From NCBI GenBank assembly GCA_017464225.1, contig JAFUDW010000013.1, positions 1 to 24,058 of the forward strand: a DNA stretch of 24,058 nt, given 5' to 3'. This stretch comes from Clostridia bacterium. Its GTDB lineage: Bacteria; Bacillota_A; Clostridia; Christensenellales; Aristaeellaceae. The position numbers and the translations under genes are program-made. Shown here in pieces: positions 15,409 through 23,101 of this stretch. Each line of letters starts with the position of its first letter. The first letter of the stretch is position 1. The notes beneath the pieces were generated by a model. It was not told where the DNA came from, did not search any database, and saw nothing but the letters and a program-made list of their open reading frames with translations.

Positions 15409-15843
15409 TCAGTTCATCCAGAAGGCGATGGGAATGCGTATGCTGAGCATGACCACAAATATCAGATAGATGACCGCCGTGATCAGCACGGTGGACAGGG
15501 CGATGCTTTTGACGCTTCGGGAGCCCATCAGCAGCTGCACCGCCACCAGGTAGATCGGCAGTCCCACAAAGAAGCCGATGTATTCGATGGAGGCCACAAA
15601 GGCCACCGTCAGCGCCAGCACGAAGAGGATGCGCCGGTTGCTCCAGGCCTCGGAAAGCATGCCGCGGAAGGTCTTTTTGGTTTTGTCCTGCGGTTTGATG
15701 AACAGCAAGCCTGAAAGAACGAAAATCAAAACGGCAATGGCCCGCGGGTACAAGCCGGCTTCGATCTGCCAGTTCCGGGCGTATAGAAACACGGCCAGCG
15801 CAAAGAGCATCAATACGACGGCCAGCATTCGATCTGATTTCAC
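15409..15843 (-). CDS. tctB: Tripartite tricarboxylate transporter small membrane subunit TctB
   Basis: 144 aa, four hydrophobic helices, typical for TctB. It pairs with TctA; family members share little beyond topology and a G-L-Y-P-R-like turn after the first helix, seen here as EAGLYPRAIAV. It is the first gene of the operon. The start is a GTG at 15843: AAAGGA lies 11 nt upstream, and the nearby ATG in another frame is stopped after four codons. The rare start and long spacing may keep its translation low. Confidence 0.85.
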   Translation of the reverse strand: MKSDRMLAVVLMLFALAVFLYARNWQIEAGLYPRAIAVLIFVLSGLLFIKPQDKTKKTFRGMLSEAWSNRRILFVLALTVAFVASIEYIGFFVGLPIYLVAVQLLMGSRSVKSIALSTVLITAVIYLIFVVMLSIRIPIAFWMN

Positions 15844-15860
15844 AGCGCTTTCATTCCTTT

Positions 15861-15882
15861 CTTGTATAGATGTATAAACAAG
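15861..15882. promoter_or_regulatory. Candidate operator in the tct leader
   Basis: A 22-bp imperfect palindrome with outer arms CTTGT (15861-15865) and ACAAG (15878-15882) and two TGTATA direct repeats inside. It overlaps the first bases of the tct transcript. HutC-type GntR proteins bind TTGTATA/TATACAA-like sites, so the GntR encoded at 10214-10954 is a candidate ligand-responsive repressor. Binding is inferred. Confidence 0.45.
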
Positions 15883-15892
15883 TTCTGCCTAT

Positions 15893-15921
15893 AATATACA
15901 TGATCGTACAGGCTTTGTCAA
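15893..15921 (-). promoter_or_regulatory. Sigma-A promoter of the tctB-tctA-tctC-oxidoreductase operon
   Basis: Minus strand TTGACA (15921-15916), 17-nt spacer, TATATT (15898-15893). Expected start near 15886, leader about 43 nt. No other promoter of this strength is seen within the operon. Confidence 0.75.
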
Positions 15922-16024
15922 TACGTTCTCGGAAAAAATGTTAAAATGATGATATAAATCGAATAATTTTTACATTTTTTGGAGAAACGCGGAGAAATTG
16001 GCTGTGCAAACGGGAAAAATAGCG

Positions 16025-16030
16025 TATAAT
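16025..16030 (+). promoter_or_regulatory. Probable -10 box of the glutaredoxin-like gene
   Basis: TATAAT at 16025-16030. The -35 is weak: TTGGCT (15998-16003) would need a 21-nt spacer, and TGTGCA (16003-16008) a 16-nt one. Confidence 0.45.
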
Positions 16031-16093
16031 ATCAGTACGCGCGGCGCCCGGCGAAAGCTGCGGCGCGGCAATCAATACGACGGAGGTGCGCAA

Positions 16094-16378
16094 ATGAGCA
16101 AGGAACTGACGATCTTTTACATGGAAGGCTGCCCCTACTGCATCAACGCCCGCCGGGCGCTGAAGGAATTGCAGGAGCAAAGCGCCGATTACGCCGCCGT
16201 GCCGGTGCGCTGGATCGATGAAAACAAAGAAGCCGCCCTGGCGGACAGCTATGATTATTATCGCGTGCCCACCATCTATTTGGAGCGGCAAAAGCTTTAC
16301 GAGGCCAGCCCTGCCCACCGCTATGAAGAGATCAGGCGGCGCGTGGAGGAGGCCCTTCAAACGGCGATGGCGGAATGA
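16094..16378 (+). CDS. Glutaredoxin-like / thioredoxin-fold small redox protein
   Basis: 94 aa single-domain thioredoxin-fold protein of the cytoplasm. The active site is CPYC (13-16), the classic dithiol glutaredoxin motif, after strand LTIFYMEG. The conserved cis-proline is in RVPTIYL (P59). The fold closes with an acidic, amphipathic helix. It would reduce disulfides or protein-glutathione mixed disulfides; in Clostridia without glutathione the reductant may be thioredoxin reductase or another thiol. The ATG at 16094 has GGAGGTG 7 nt upstream. It stands alone between oppositely oriented genes. Confidence 0.82.
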   Translation: MSKELTIFYMEGCPYCINARRALKELQEQSADYAAVPVRWIDENKEAALADSYDYYRVPTIYLERQKLYEASPAHRYEEIRRRVEEALQTAMAE

Positions 16379-16441
16379 GCTTGCGGACATGATTTTATAT
16401 CATGAAATGAGTATACAGGGTTTGATCTTTCATAGAGGTTC

Positions 16442-16488
16442 GGTGGGGTTACGATAAGGGCCGTGTAAACCCTTATCGCAGCCCCACC
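16442..16488. other. Long hairpin between the glutaredoxin-like and AraC genes
   Basis: GGTGGGG (16442-16448) pairs with CCCCACC (16482-16488), then T-G and T-A pairs, one A/C mismatch, then CGATAAGGG (16452-16460) with CCCTTATCG (16470-16478); loop 9 nt. The 19-position stem has no T-run next to it on either strand. It sits between converging genes, so it may act as a bidirectional transcription barrier. A smaller palindrome CATGA/TCATG is at 16389-16405. Nothing else stands out in 16379-16576. Confidence 0.6.
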
Positions 16489-16576
16489 AAATGGAAAGGC
16501 GCGTTTTTATTGAAGGTAATGAAAATCTACATCTGTCTTTGACGGACAAAATCTTTCGCGTCAACCCGCGTGAGGT

Positions 16577-17338
16577 TTATCCGTGCGCGGCGGCAAGGCT
16601 CTTATCGTAATGGCGCTGCCGATATTCGTTGGGCGTCATGCCCATGTTTTTTTTGAAGCAGCGGATAAAGTAGCTTTGAGAAGAAAAGGCCAGAATCTCG
16701 CTGATCTGGGAAGCGGAATAGTCGGAATAGCGCAGCATATTGCGGGCGGTATCGATACGCCGCCGCAGCACATAATCGGAGACCGGCAGCCCCGTCTCCT
16801 TTTTGAACAGCGCGGAAAGATAGCTGGGCGTCAGGTCGGCCTGGGCGGCCAGATCGCGAATACGAATAGGCATGTGCAAGTGCGCGTCGATATAGATCAT
16901 GCACGTCCTGATGGGTTTGGCGTATGTTTTTTCGTGCTTTATATTGGACATTCGTTCGGTAAAATAGGCGAACATTTCTTGGTGGAGCTCCAATACCTCT
17001 TGCACGGAGTGGCAGGTATCCATTTTGCGGATGTACAGATCGCTGGTATTATAAGCGGTTTCCCCATCCATCCCGCCCTCGATGGCAAAGCGTGTGGCGA
17101 TGGTAATATTTGCAACAAACAGATATTTCATATTTCGCACGGGATCGGTGGACAACCCCACGCTCTCATCCCGCCGCATCATTCGCCCGCTTTCCTCCAC
17201 CGCGGACGGATCGCCCGCCTGCATCAGGATATATTGCTTCATTTCCTCGCTGTAGGCATGATGTGTAAAGCTGTTTTCCCGGTTGACGAACGCGAGATAG
17301 GCTACCTGCCGCTGTGGGTTGGGTATCTTTGCCGTCAT
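16577..17338 (-). CDS. AraC-family transcriptional regulator
   Basis: 253 aa. The C-terminal third (about 148-247) is an AraC/XylS double helix-turn-helix: IRIRDLAAQADLTPSYLSAL followed by FKKETGLPVSDYVLRRRI, then ISEILAFSSQSYFIRCFKK and the closing GMTPNEYRQ. These are the usual activator contacts for tandem DNA half-sites. Residues 1-140 are mainly helical and match no sensor domain I recognise; this is not the cupin-type arm of AraC. The start is the ATG at 17338, because GGAGG lies 8 nt before it and the in-frame TTG at 17353 overlaps that site. It is divergent from the AlkZ-like/AKR/MATE operon, and probably regulates it. Confidence 0.87.
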   Translation of the reverse strand: MTAKIPNPQRQVAYLAFVNRENSFTHHAYSEEMKQYILMQAGDPSAVEESGRMMRRDESVGLSTDPVRNMKYLFVANITIATRFAIEGGMDGETAYNTSDLYIRKMDTCHSVQEVLELHQEMFAYFTERMSNIKHEKTYAKPIRTCMIYIDAHLHMPIRIRDLAAQADLTPSYLSALFKKETGLPVSDYVLRRRIDTARNMLRYSDYSASQISEILAFSSQSYFIRCFKKNMGMTPNEYRQRHYDKSLAAAHG

Positions 17339-17364
17339 GGCGTACACCTCCAATTAACAGGATG

Positions 17365-17420
17365 ATTTTACCATAAATCGTTTTATATTGCTATCCATAG
17401 CGGCATATTTCTGCTATTCT
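17365..17420. promoter_or_regulatory. Divergent promoter region of the AraC gene and the AlkZ-like/AKR/MATE operon
   Basis: Toward AraC (minus), TAAAAT (17370-17365) with a weak TAGCAA 17 nt upstream. Toward the operon (plus), an extended -10 TGCTATTCT (17412-17420) without a good -35, as expected for an activator-dependent promoter. A small inverted repeat GCTAT-CC-ATAGC (17390-17401) lies between them and could be an operator half. Confidence 0.4.
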
Positions 17421-17501
17421 TTTTATGCGATCACGCAGGAAGGCGAGTGCTGGCAAATAGCTGCGCGGAAAATCGGAACACAGGCGAAGGGGGAGCGCGG
17501 A

Positions 17502-18158
17502 ATGACAGGCTGGATAAGCGCTAAGGATGATTTGATTGAAATGATCCGGCGGGTTGGGATCCTGCCCTTTTTTACCAACGGCGTCAAGGGCTGGTCGGCG
17601 GAGGAGCATATCGATCCCGCGATCTGGTTTACAGACCGCGAGGGCCCCTGGGAATGGAAGGGCCCACTGGCATCGGGAAAAATTTGCGTGTATGGAAAAT
17701 TCATCCGGAACAAGGCGGCGTTCATCAGCCCGGAATGGTTTCCCGACCTGGCCAATTACCGCAGGGACGGCTACGCCTGGGACGAACGGATCGACGACGA
17801 TCTGGCCCCCTACAAGGATCGGCTGCTGATGACCTATCTGGAGGGCCATCCCTATGCGCTGTCCAAATACGCCAAGCGGGAATGCGGCTTTTCCAAGGGC
17901 TACGATACCGTGCTGACCCGCCTGGAAATGCAAACCTATATCGTTACAAGCGATTTCCAGTACAGCAGGACCAAGGAAGGCGTGCCTTACGGCTGGGGCA
18001 ACGCGGTGATCGATCTGGCGGACAGATGGCTGGGCGAGGATTTTTGGAGCGTCCGAAACGAGCGAAGCCCGGAGGAATCCTTCGAGCGCATGATCGCCCA
18101 CCTGAAACAGGCGATGCCCGAGGCTGACGAAGCGCTGCTGCGCAGGGAATTGAAGTGA
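17502..18158 (+). CDS. AlkZ-related protein (uncharacterised)
   Basis: 218 aa, soluble. It shows the pattern I associate with Clostridial AlkZ-related proteins: GILPFFTNGVKGWSAEEH (21-38), GPWEWKGPL, VYGKFIRNKAAFISPEWFP, ANYRRDGYAWD and, later, GFSKGYDTVLTRLEMQTY. AlkZ itself is a DNA glycosylase that repairs crosslinks and alkylation, but its catalytic QxQ/QxD motif is not evident; LEMQTYIV is the nearest, so enzymatic activity is unproven. The start ATG at 17502 follows GGGGGAG with 6-7 nt spacing; the open frame upstream overlaps the promoter region. It is the first gene of an apparent operon, 62 bp before the aldo/keto reductase. Confidence 0.6.
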   Translation: MTGWISAKDDLIEMIRRVGILPFFTNGVKGWSAEEHIDPAIWFTDREGPWEWKGPLASGKICVYGKFIRNKAAFISPEWFPDLANYRRDGYAWDERIDDDLAPYKDRLLMTYLEGHPYALSKYAKRECGFSKGYDTVLTRLEMQTYIVTSDFQYSRTKEGVPYGWGNAVIDLADRWLGEDFWSVRNERSPEESFERMIAHLKQAMPEADEALLRRELK

Positions 18159-18220
18159 GCGCGAGGTTTGCAAAAGCCAATGCCGCAGGGCTGTGAAAAT
18201 TGGAAAGGAGAACGAAAACG

Positions 18221-19429
18221 ATGCGGAATGAAATCAATGAACTGTTTGGCCGCTCCGTGCCCCTGCTGGGTTTTGGCTGCATGCGTCTGCCTGAGGGAGA
18301 GGATGGCGAATATATCGAGGAAGAATGCCAGCGGATGTTTGATTACGCCATGGCGCATGGCCTCAACTATTTTGATTCGGCCTGGCATTACGTTGACAGC
18401 CAGAAGATGATCGGCAAGTGCCTGGCTAAATATCCCCGGGAAAGCTATATCCTGGTGGGCAAGCTGCACTTTCAGGAAAGCACGCTGCGCAACTGGGATT
18501 TGGCGAAGGAGGGCTTTGAAAAGGAACTGCGGGACGCCCGTACCGATTACATGGATCTGGAATTGATGCATGCCATCGGCAACGAAGAATCCTTGAAGGT
18601 GATCGAGCGCGAGGATTTCTGGCGCTTTATGCGGGAGCTAAAAGTCAGCGGCAAGGCAAAGCACATCGGCTTTTCTTGGCACGGAAAGCCGGAGGACTTG
18701 GACCGGCTGCTGACCGAGCATCCTGAAATTGAGGTGGTGCAGATTCAGGCTAACTATTACGATCACAATACCGGTGGCGCCCGGGATAACGGCGGCGGCT
18801 GGGAAACCTATGAAATCTGCCGCAGGCATAACAAGCCCGTCATCATCATGGAACCCATCAAGGGCGGCAACCTGAATAACGTGGATCAGCACCCCGAGAT
18901 CAAGGCGCTGTTTGACGCTGCCGATCCCACCCAAACCGCTTCCTCCTGGGCGCTGCGCTACGCGGCTTCCCTGGACGGCGTGGTCACCGTGCTATCCGGC
19001 ATGAGCAACCTTTTGCAGATGCAGCAGAATTATCAAACGTTGGTGAAGGATTACAAACCTCTGACCGATGAGGAAAAGCGCATGCTGGCCCAGGCGGCCA
19101 AGATCATCGAAAGCAAAAAGCCCGTGGGATGTACCGGCTGCCATTACTGCACCGATCACGGCTGCCCCGCGGGCGTCAATATCCCGGCCATCCTGGCAGC
19201 GCTGAACAAATATCATATGTATCGAAACAAACGTCAGGCTCGGTTCGATTATTACAACGCTGCCGTGTACAACGGCACTGCCAGCGCCAGGGATTGCCTG
19301 CATTGTGGCACCTGCATGGGCGAATGCCCTCAGAAACTGAACATCCCCGATCTTTTGCAGGAAGCAATGGACGTCCTTTACGCCGGAGACGATTTCGACC
19401 TGTGGGCCAATCATGGAGAGCACGTATAA
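18221..19429 (+). CDS. Aldo/keto reductase with C-terminal 4Fe-4S ferredoxin-like domain
   Basis: 402 aa cytoplasmic oxidoreductase. The AKR barrel (1-290) keeps the catalytic tetrad: D52 and Y57 in FDSAWHY, K81 in LVGKLHF, and H117 in DLELMHAI. Residues 300-372 add two Cys clusters: C304, C307, C310, C315 (CTGCHYCTDHGCP) and C359, C362, C365, C369 (CLHCGTCMGECP), each followed by NIP. These should hold iron-sulphur centres. This fusion is common in anaerobic Clostridia, where the FeS domain may pass electrons to or from ferredoxin; natural substrates are unknown. The ATG at 18221 has AAAGGAG 10 nt upstream; the MATE gene begins 12 bp after its stop, so they are cotranscribed. Confidence 0.9.
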   Translation: MRNEINELFGRSVPLLGFGCMRLPEGEDGEYIEEECQRMFDYAMAHGLNYFDSAWHYVDSQKMIGKCLAKYPRESYILVGKLHFQESTLRNWDLAKEGFEKELRDARTDYMDLELMHAIGNEESLKVIEREDFWRFMRELKVSGKAKHIGFSWHGKPEDLDRLLTEHPEIEVVQIQANYYDHNTGGARDNGGGWETYEICRRHNKPVIIMEPIKGGNLNNVDQHPEIKALFDAADPTQTASSWALRYAASLDGVVTVLSGMSNLLQMQQNYQTLVKDYKPLTDEEKRMLAQAAKIIESKKPVGCTGCHYCTDHGCPAGVNIPAILAALNKYHMYRNKRQARFDYYNAAVYNGTASARDCLHCGTCMGECPQKLNIPDLLQEAMDVLYAGDDFDLWANHGEHV

Positions 19430-19441
19430 AAGGACAAAAAC

Positions 19442-20800
19442 ATGACGGATGCACTAAAACGTCCGGCAAAGATGCTGGATATGACCCAGGGCAGCGCGAT
19501 AAAAATGATCTTGCTGTTCGCTGTCCCGCTGTTCATCGGCAATGTTTTTCAGCAGGTATATTCCATGGTGGATACCATGGTGGCAGGGTATTGCCTTGGG
19601 GATCAGGCGATTGCCGCCATTGGGGCCACGTCCTCCCTTTACGGGCTGGTGATCGATCTGGCCTGGGGCCTGAACAGCGGGTTTGCGCTGGTGGTGACCC
19701 AGGCGTTCGGGGCCCATGATCAGGGAAAGCTGCGGAAGGCCATCGGCGGCATGATGATACTGGATGGAGCCATTACCGCTTTTTTGACGCTGCTTTCGCT
19801 TGCGCTCCTGTCCCCGCTGATGCGGCTGATGAATACCCCGGAAAGCATTTTCCCACAGGCGCGCAGCTATATGGCGGTGATCTTTGCCGGGATGCCGGCA
19901 ACCATCTGCTACAATATGTTTGCGGGTATCCTACGGGCCTTTGGCAACAGCAAAACGCCCCTGTACTTTCTGATCTTTTCCAGCCTTCTCAATATCGCGC
20001 TTGATCTGATTTTCGTTGCCGTGTTTGGCATGGGCGTTGGCGGCGCGGCCCTGGCGACCATCGTGTCCCAGGCGATGTCAGGTATCCTGACAGGTGTCTA
20101 TGTGTATCGCTCGTACAGGGAGATGCTGCCCAGACGGGAGGATTTCAGGCTGGAGGACAAGCTGACAAAGGAACTGCTTTCCACCGGCAGCGCCATGGCG
20201 TTTATGTACAGTGTGGTCGCGCTGGGTTCCGTGATATTCCAGGGGGCCGCCAATACCCTGGGCGAGGGTATCATCGCCGCTCATACCGCTGCCCGGCGCA
20301 TTATCAATATTCTGATGCAGCCTCTGTCCACCATCATGAACGCATCCGGCACCTTTGTGGCCCAGAACTGGGGCGCGAAGAAAAAGCGCCGCATCAAAGA
20401 GACGCTGCGCAAGGTGATGGGCGTTGAAATCGCCTGGGGTCTGTTTGCCTGTCTGATCGTTTATCTGTTTGGCCGCTCCATCATTCAATTCACCACCGGA
20501 ACGCAGAACGCCGATATCCTGGATAACGCCGTTTTGAGCCTGCGTATTCATTTTCCCTTTTTCCCGGTGCTGGGCGTGCTGCTGGCCATGCGGGTTTCCA
20601 TGCAGAGCATGGGGCAAAAGATCGCTCCCGTTGTTTCCAGCGTGATCGAACTTTTCATGAAAGCCCTGGCCGCCCTATGGGCGATCCCCGCGTTTGGGTT
20701 CGTTGGCGTCTGCGTTACCGAACCCGTTACCTGGGTTCTGATGACGGTTTTTTTGATCATCGTTTATTTTATCAAGACCAGGCCTATGCTGAGCGAATAG
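19442..20800 (+). CDS. MATE family efflux transporter
   Basis: 452 aa with about 12 transmembrane helices, the standard MATE size. Family features are FAVPLFIGNVFQQVYSMVDT (26-45) at helix 1, GLNSGFALVVTQAFGAHD, PATICYNMFAGILRAFGNS, and the pseudo-symmetric second half with AAHTAARRIINILMQPLSTI and FVAQNWGAKK. It would export cationic drugs or metabolites using a Na+ or H+ gradient. It is the last gene of the operon; the start ATG at 19442 has AAAGGA 7 nt upstream. Located beside an AraC regulator and an oxidoreductase, it may export a toxic compound that the cluster handles. Substrate is unknown. Confidence 0.92.
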   Translation: MTDALKRPAKMLDMTQGSAIKMILLFAVPLFIGNVFQQVYSMVDTMVAGYCLGDQAIAAIGATSSLYGLVIDLAWGLNSGFALVVTQAFGAHDQGKLRKAIGGMMILDGAITAFLTLLSLALLSPLMRLMNTPESIFPQARSYMAVIFAGMPATICYNMFAGILRAFGNSKTPLYFLIFSSLLNIALDLIFVAVFGMGVGGAALATIVSQAMSGILTGVYVYRSYREMLPRREDFRLEDKLTKELLSTGSAMAFMYSVVALGSVIFQGAANTLGEGIIAAHTAARRIINILMQPLSTIMNASGTFVAQNWGAKKKRRIKETLRKVMGVEIAWGLFACLIVYLFGRSIIQFTTGTQNADILDNAVLSLRIHFPFFPVLGVLLAMRVSMQSMGQKIAPVVSSVIELFMKALAALWAIPAFGFVGVCVTEPVTWVLMTVFLIIVYFIKTRPMLSE

Positions 20801-20807
20801 AAAAGCA

Positions 20808-20834
20808 CGGGGAGCCGGGATTTCCGGCTCCCCG
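20808..20834. terminator. Terminator between converging MATE and heptad-repeat genes
   Basis: CGGGGAGCCGG (20808-20818) pairs with CCGGCTCCCCG (20824-20834), 11 bp, 5-nt loop. On the minus strand the stem is followed by TGCTTTTC, on the plus strand by a weaker CACATTT, so it should serve both genes and mainly the minus-strand one. Confidence 0.85.
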
Positions 20835-20846
20835 CACATTTGCGCT

Positions 20847-23084
20847 TTAATCCAGATCGGTTCGGATGATATACACGGTAACGGCGTTCATGCCCTCGGG
20901 CCGCAGATCGTACCCGGCGTTTTCTGCGCAATCCCGGGTATCCTCATAGACGCGCAGGGCGCGGGCCAGATCGTCTGTCACATAGGGCAGCAGCTTGTCT
21001 GCGGCCTCCTTTTCGGCGTTCAGCAGGGTGACCCGAAGCTGTTGGGTGCCCTCGTCATGCAGGGCAGCCGCGCCTTCCTTCAGCGCCACGGCGCCGTCAT
21101 AAAGCTGCGCTGCGCCATCCGTCAGCGAGGAAGTGCCTTCCTTCAGCGTATTCGCGCCGTCTGCCAGGGTCACAGCGCCTTCCGCCAAGGCCGCAGTACC
21201 GCCCTTGAGGGTTTCCACGCCGGTATGCAGGGAGGAAGCGCCTTCGGATAGGCTGGCTGCGCCGGTTTTCAGCGTGGCCGCGCCGTTGGCAGCCTGGACT
21301 GTGCCGTCGGCCAGGGTTTTGGTTCCCGCAGCCAGGGTAACTGCGCCGCTGCTTAGTTGGGTCATACCCGCATGCAGGCTCTTTGCGCCTGCCGCCGCCT
21401 GGGAAACGCCGTCTGTGTAGGCCGCAAGGCCGGTAACGAAGGTATTGACCTGATCCAGCTGCGCCTTGAGGGCGGCCAGGCTGTCAGCAGCGGTTTGCGC
21501 CATGGCCAGCTTTGCGGCAATTGTTTCATCGGAGGCCAGGTAGGCTGCCGTGTTTTCCTGTACCAGCTGTTCGATTTGGGCTTGGACGGCCTTTTCGATC
21601 ATCGTTTTATCAGCGTCAGCGCCCAATTGATTTTCCACCGCGGCGCGCACCTGGGCCTCATTGGCCTGCACCTGGGTGCGGACGGCTGCTTCCGCCTGGG
21701 TTTGAGCCGCTGCTTTTAGGGCTTCGGGGTTCAGCTGCTCCAGGGCCGCGTCCAGCGCGGCGGCATAGTTTTCGGCGGTCAGCTCAGGCAAGGTGATGCC
21801 CGCGGCATCCAGCCCGGAGGCGGCCAGCTGTTCGTTGGCGGCGTTCAGCACAGCGGCGAACAAGGTCTGCGCGCCGGCGTTCAGGGCTTCGTTGTTTTGC
21901 AGCAGCGTTTTCATGCCGGTTTCCAGCGTGGCTGCGCCGGTTTCGGCTTCGGTCAGTCCGGCAGCCAGGGCCGCCGCGCCGTCATTGACCTGGGAAGCGC
22001 CGGCGGAGAGCTGCTCCAGAGCGCCGCTCAGGGAGCCTGCGCCGGTATTCAGCTGGGCCGCGCCATCCTTGAGCTGAGCAGCGCCATCCGCCAGACTGGC
22101 CGTTCCGGCATCCACCTGGGCCGCGCCGTCCTGCAAATTCTGCGCGCCGTCAGCCAGGGCGGCCGCGCCGTCATTGACCTGGGCTGCGCCGTCCTTGAGG
22201 GCGGAAGCGCCATCGAATAATTGGGCCGCGCCATCCACCAGAGCCGCCGCGCCATCGTTGAGCTCATTCAGGCCGCTGTTCAGTTCATTGATCTTGGGAG
22301 CGATTTCCTTGGTTTTTCCGGTGGTTTCGGGCAGGAGATCTCCGTTTTTCAGCGCCGTCAGCAGGGCTTCGGCTTCGTTCAGTTCAGCGTGCAGATCCAG
22401 GTCGATCCGTTCGTCCAGTTCCTTGCACACCGCGTCGATGGGGTCGGCGGTGGTCAGCGTCATCATCCAGGAAAGATCGGCATGATCGGCATGGAAAGCC
22501 GCGGTGAAGGAGGCGGGCAATTTCATTTCTTCATCCACGCCGGGCACGGCCCAGCCCACCAGCACCTGGTGGCCCATTTCGCTGAGGACGGCGGCGTTCT
22601 CCAGCTTGAGATCGGTAACCCCTGCCTCAGGAAGCGGCAGCACGGTCACTGCCAGGGCGGGCAGGTCCTCCGCGTTCGCGTAGGTCACGGTCAGTACGGC
22701 CTCGCCGACCTTATCTTTCAGAGCACCGGCGGTGATCTCCTCGCCGTCCAGGGTCAGGGTCACAATGGGCAGGATGGCCGGCGCTTTGTCCGAAGCGCCC
22801 TGGTAGGCGATATCTTTTCCGCCCGCCTGCCAGGTCAGGGCTTCACCGTCCAGGGTGAAGGCTTGCGTTCCGCCCACGTTCTGCAGGTCGGTCAGCAGGG
22901 TTTGATCGAGGATTTCCTCCAGCCCATCGGCGTTTTCCAGCCGGATATTATCGGTGATGCTCTGCACCGAACCATCTGCAGCGGCGACCACATAGACGCG
23001 CTCGTGCTTGGTGGTTTCCGCCAGGCCGGAAACGCAGCCCAGCGTCATCATAACAGCCAATAATAAGGCAACGATCTTTTTCAT
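20847..23084 (-). CDS. Secreted protein with xxxLxxG heptad repeats
   Basis: 745 aa. Residues 1-22 are a signal peptide (cleavage after SGLA is likelier than lipidation at C17). Residues 23-260 form a poorly recognisable, beta-rich extracellular domain. Two long blocks of seven-residue repeats follow, with Leu and Gly at fixed positions (L-x-D-G-A-A-x): about 265-392 and 556-677. They flank an Ala/Gln/Glu-rich helical region (400-550, for example NEAQVRAAVENQLGADADK) likely to be a coiled coil. No transmembrane helix follows. Such repeats occur in YhgE/Pip-type and MMPL-associated proteins, where they are thought to form long rods. It starts 17 bp after the MMPL gene, with AGGAAGGA before the ATG, so the two are probably one unit and may act together at the surface. 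Confidence 0.8.
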   Translation of the reverse strand: MKKIVALLLAVMMTLGCVSGLAETTKHERVYVVAAADGSVQSITDNIRLENADGLEEILDQTLLTDLQNVGGTQAFTLDGEALTWQAGGKDIAYQGASDKAPAILPIVTLTLDGEEITAGALKDKVGEAVLTVTYANAEDLPALAVTVLPLPEAGVTDLKLENAAVLSEMGHQVLVGWAVPGVDEEMKLPASFTAAFHADHADLSWMMTLTTADPIDAVCKELDERIDLDLHAELNEAEALLTALKNGDLLPETTGKTKEIAPKINELNSGLNELNDGAAALVDGAAQLFDGASALKDGAAQVNDGAAALADGAQNLQDGAAQVDAGTASLADGAAQLKDGAAQLNTGAGSLSGALEQLSAGASQVNDGAAALAAGLTEAETGAATLETGMKTLLQNNEALNAGAQTLFAAVLNAANEQLAASGLDAAGITLPELTAENYAAALDAALEQLNPEALKAAAQTQAEAAVRTQVQANEAQVRAAVENQLGADADKTMIEKAVQAQIEQLVQENTAAYLASDETIAAKLAMAQTAADSLAALKAQLDQVNTFVTGLAAYTDGVSQAAAGAKSLHAGMTQLSSGAVTLAAGTKTLADGTVQAANGAATLKTGAASLSEGASSLHTGVETLKGGTAALAEGAVTLADGANTLKEGTSSLTDGAAQLYDGAVALKEGAAALHDEGTQQLRVTLLNAEKEAADKLLPYVTDDLARALRVYEDTRDCAENAGYDLRPEGMNAVTVYIIRTDLD
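21054..21419 (-). repeat. C-terminal heptad-repeat block (21-bp period)
   Basis: About 17 consecutive copies of a seven-codon unit encoding L-x-x-G-A/T-x-x (residues 556-677). Degenerate at DNA level but periodic; expansion or contraction between strains is plausible. Confidence 0.75.
21909..22292 (-). repeat. N-terminal heptad-repeat block (21-bp period)
   Basis: About 18 copies of a seven-codon unit encoding L-x-D-G-A-A-Q/A (residues 265-392). More uniform than the second block, with repeated GACGGCGC-type codon runs on the coding strand. Confidence 0.8.
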
Positions 23085-23101
23085 GAGGTATCCTTCCTTT
23101 C

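Noticed and set aside
21054..22292. CRISPR-like periodicity
   Set aside because: The period is 21 bp, in frame, and encodes L-x-x-G heptads; there are no spacers.
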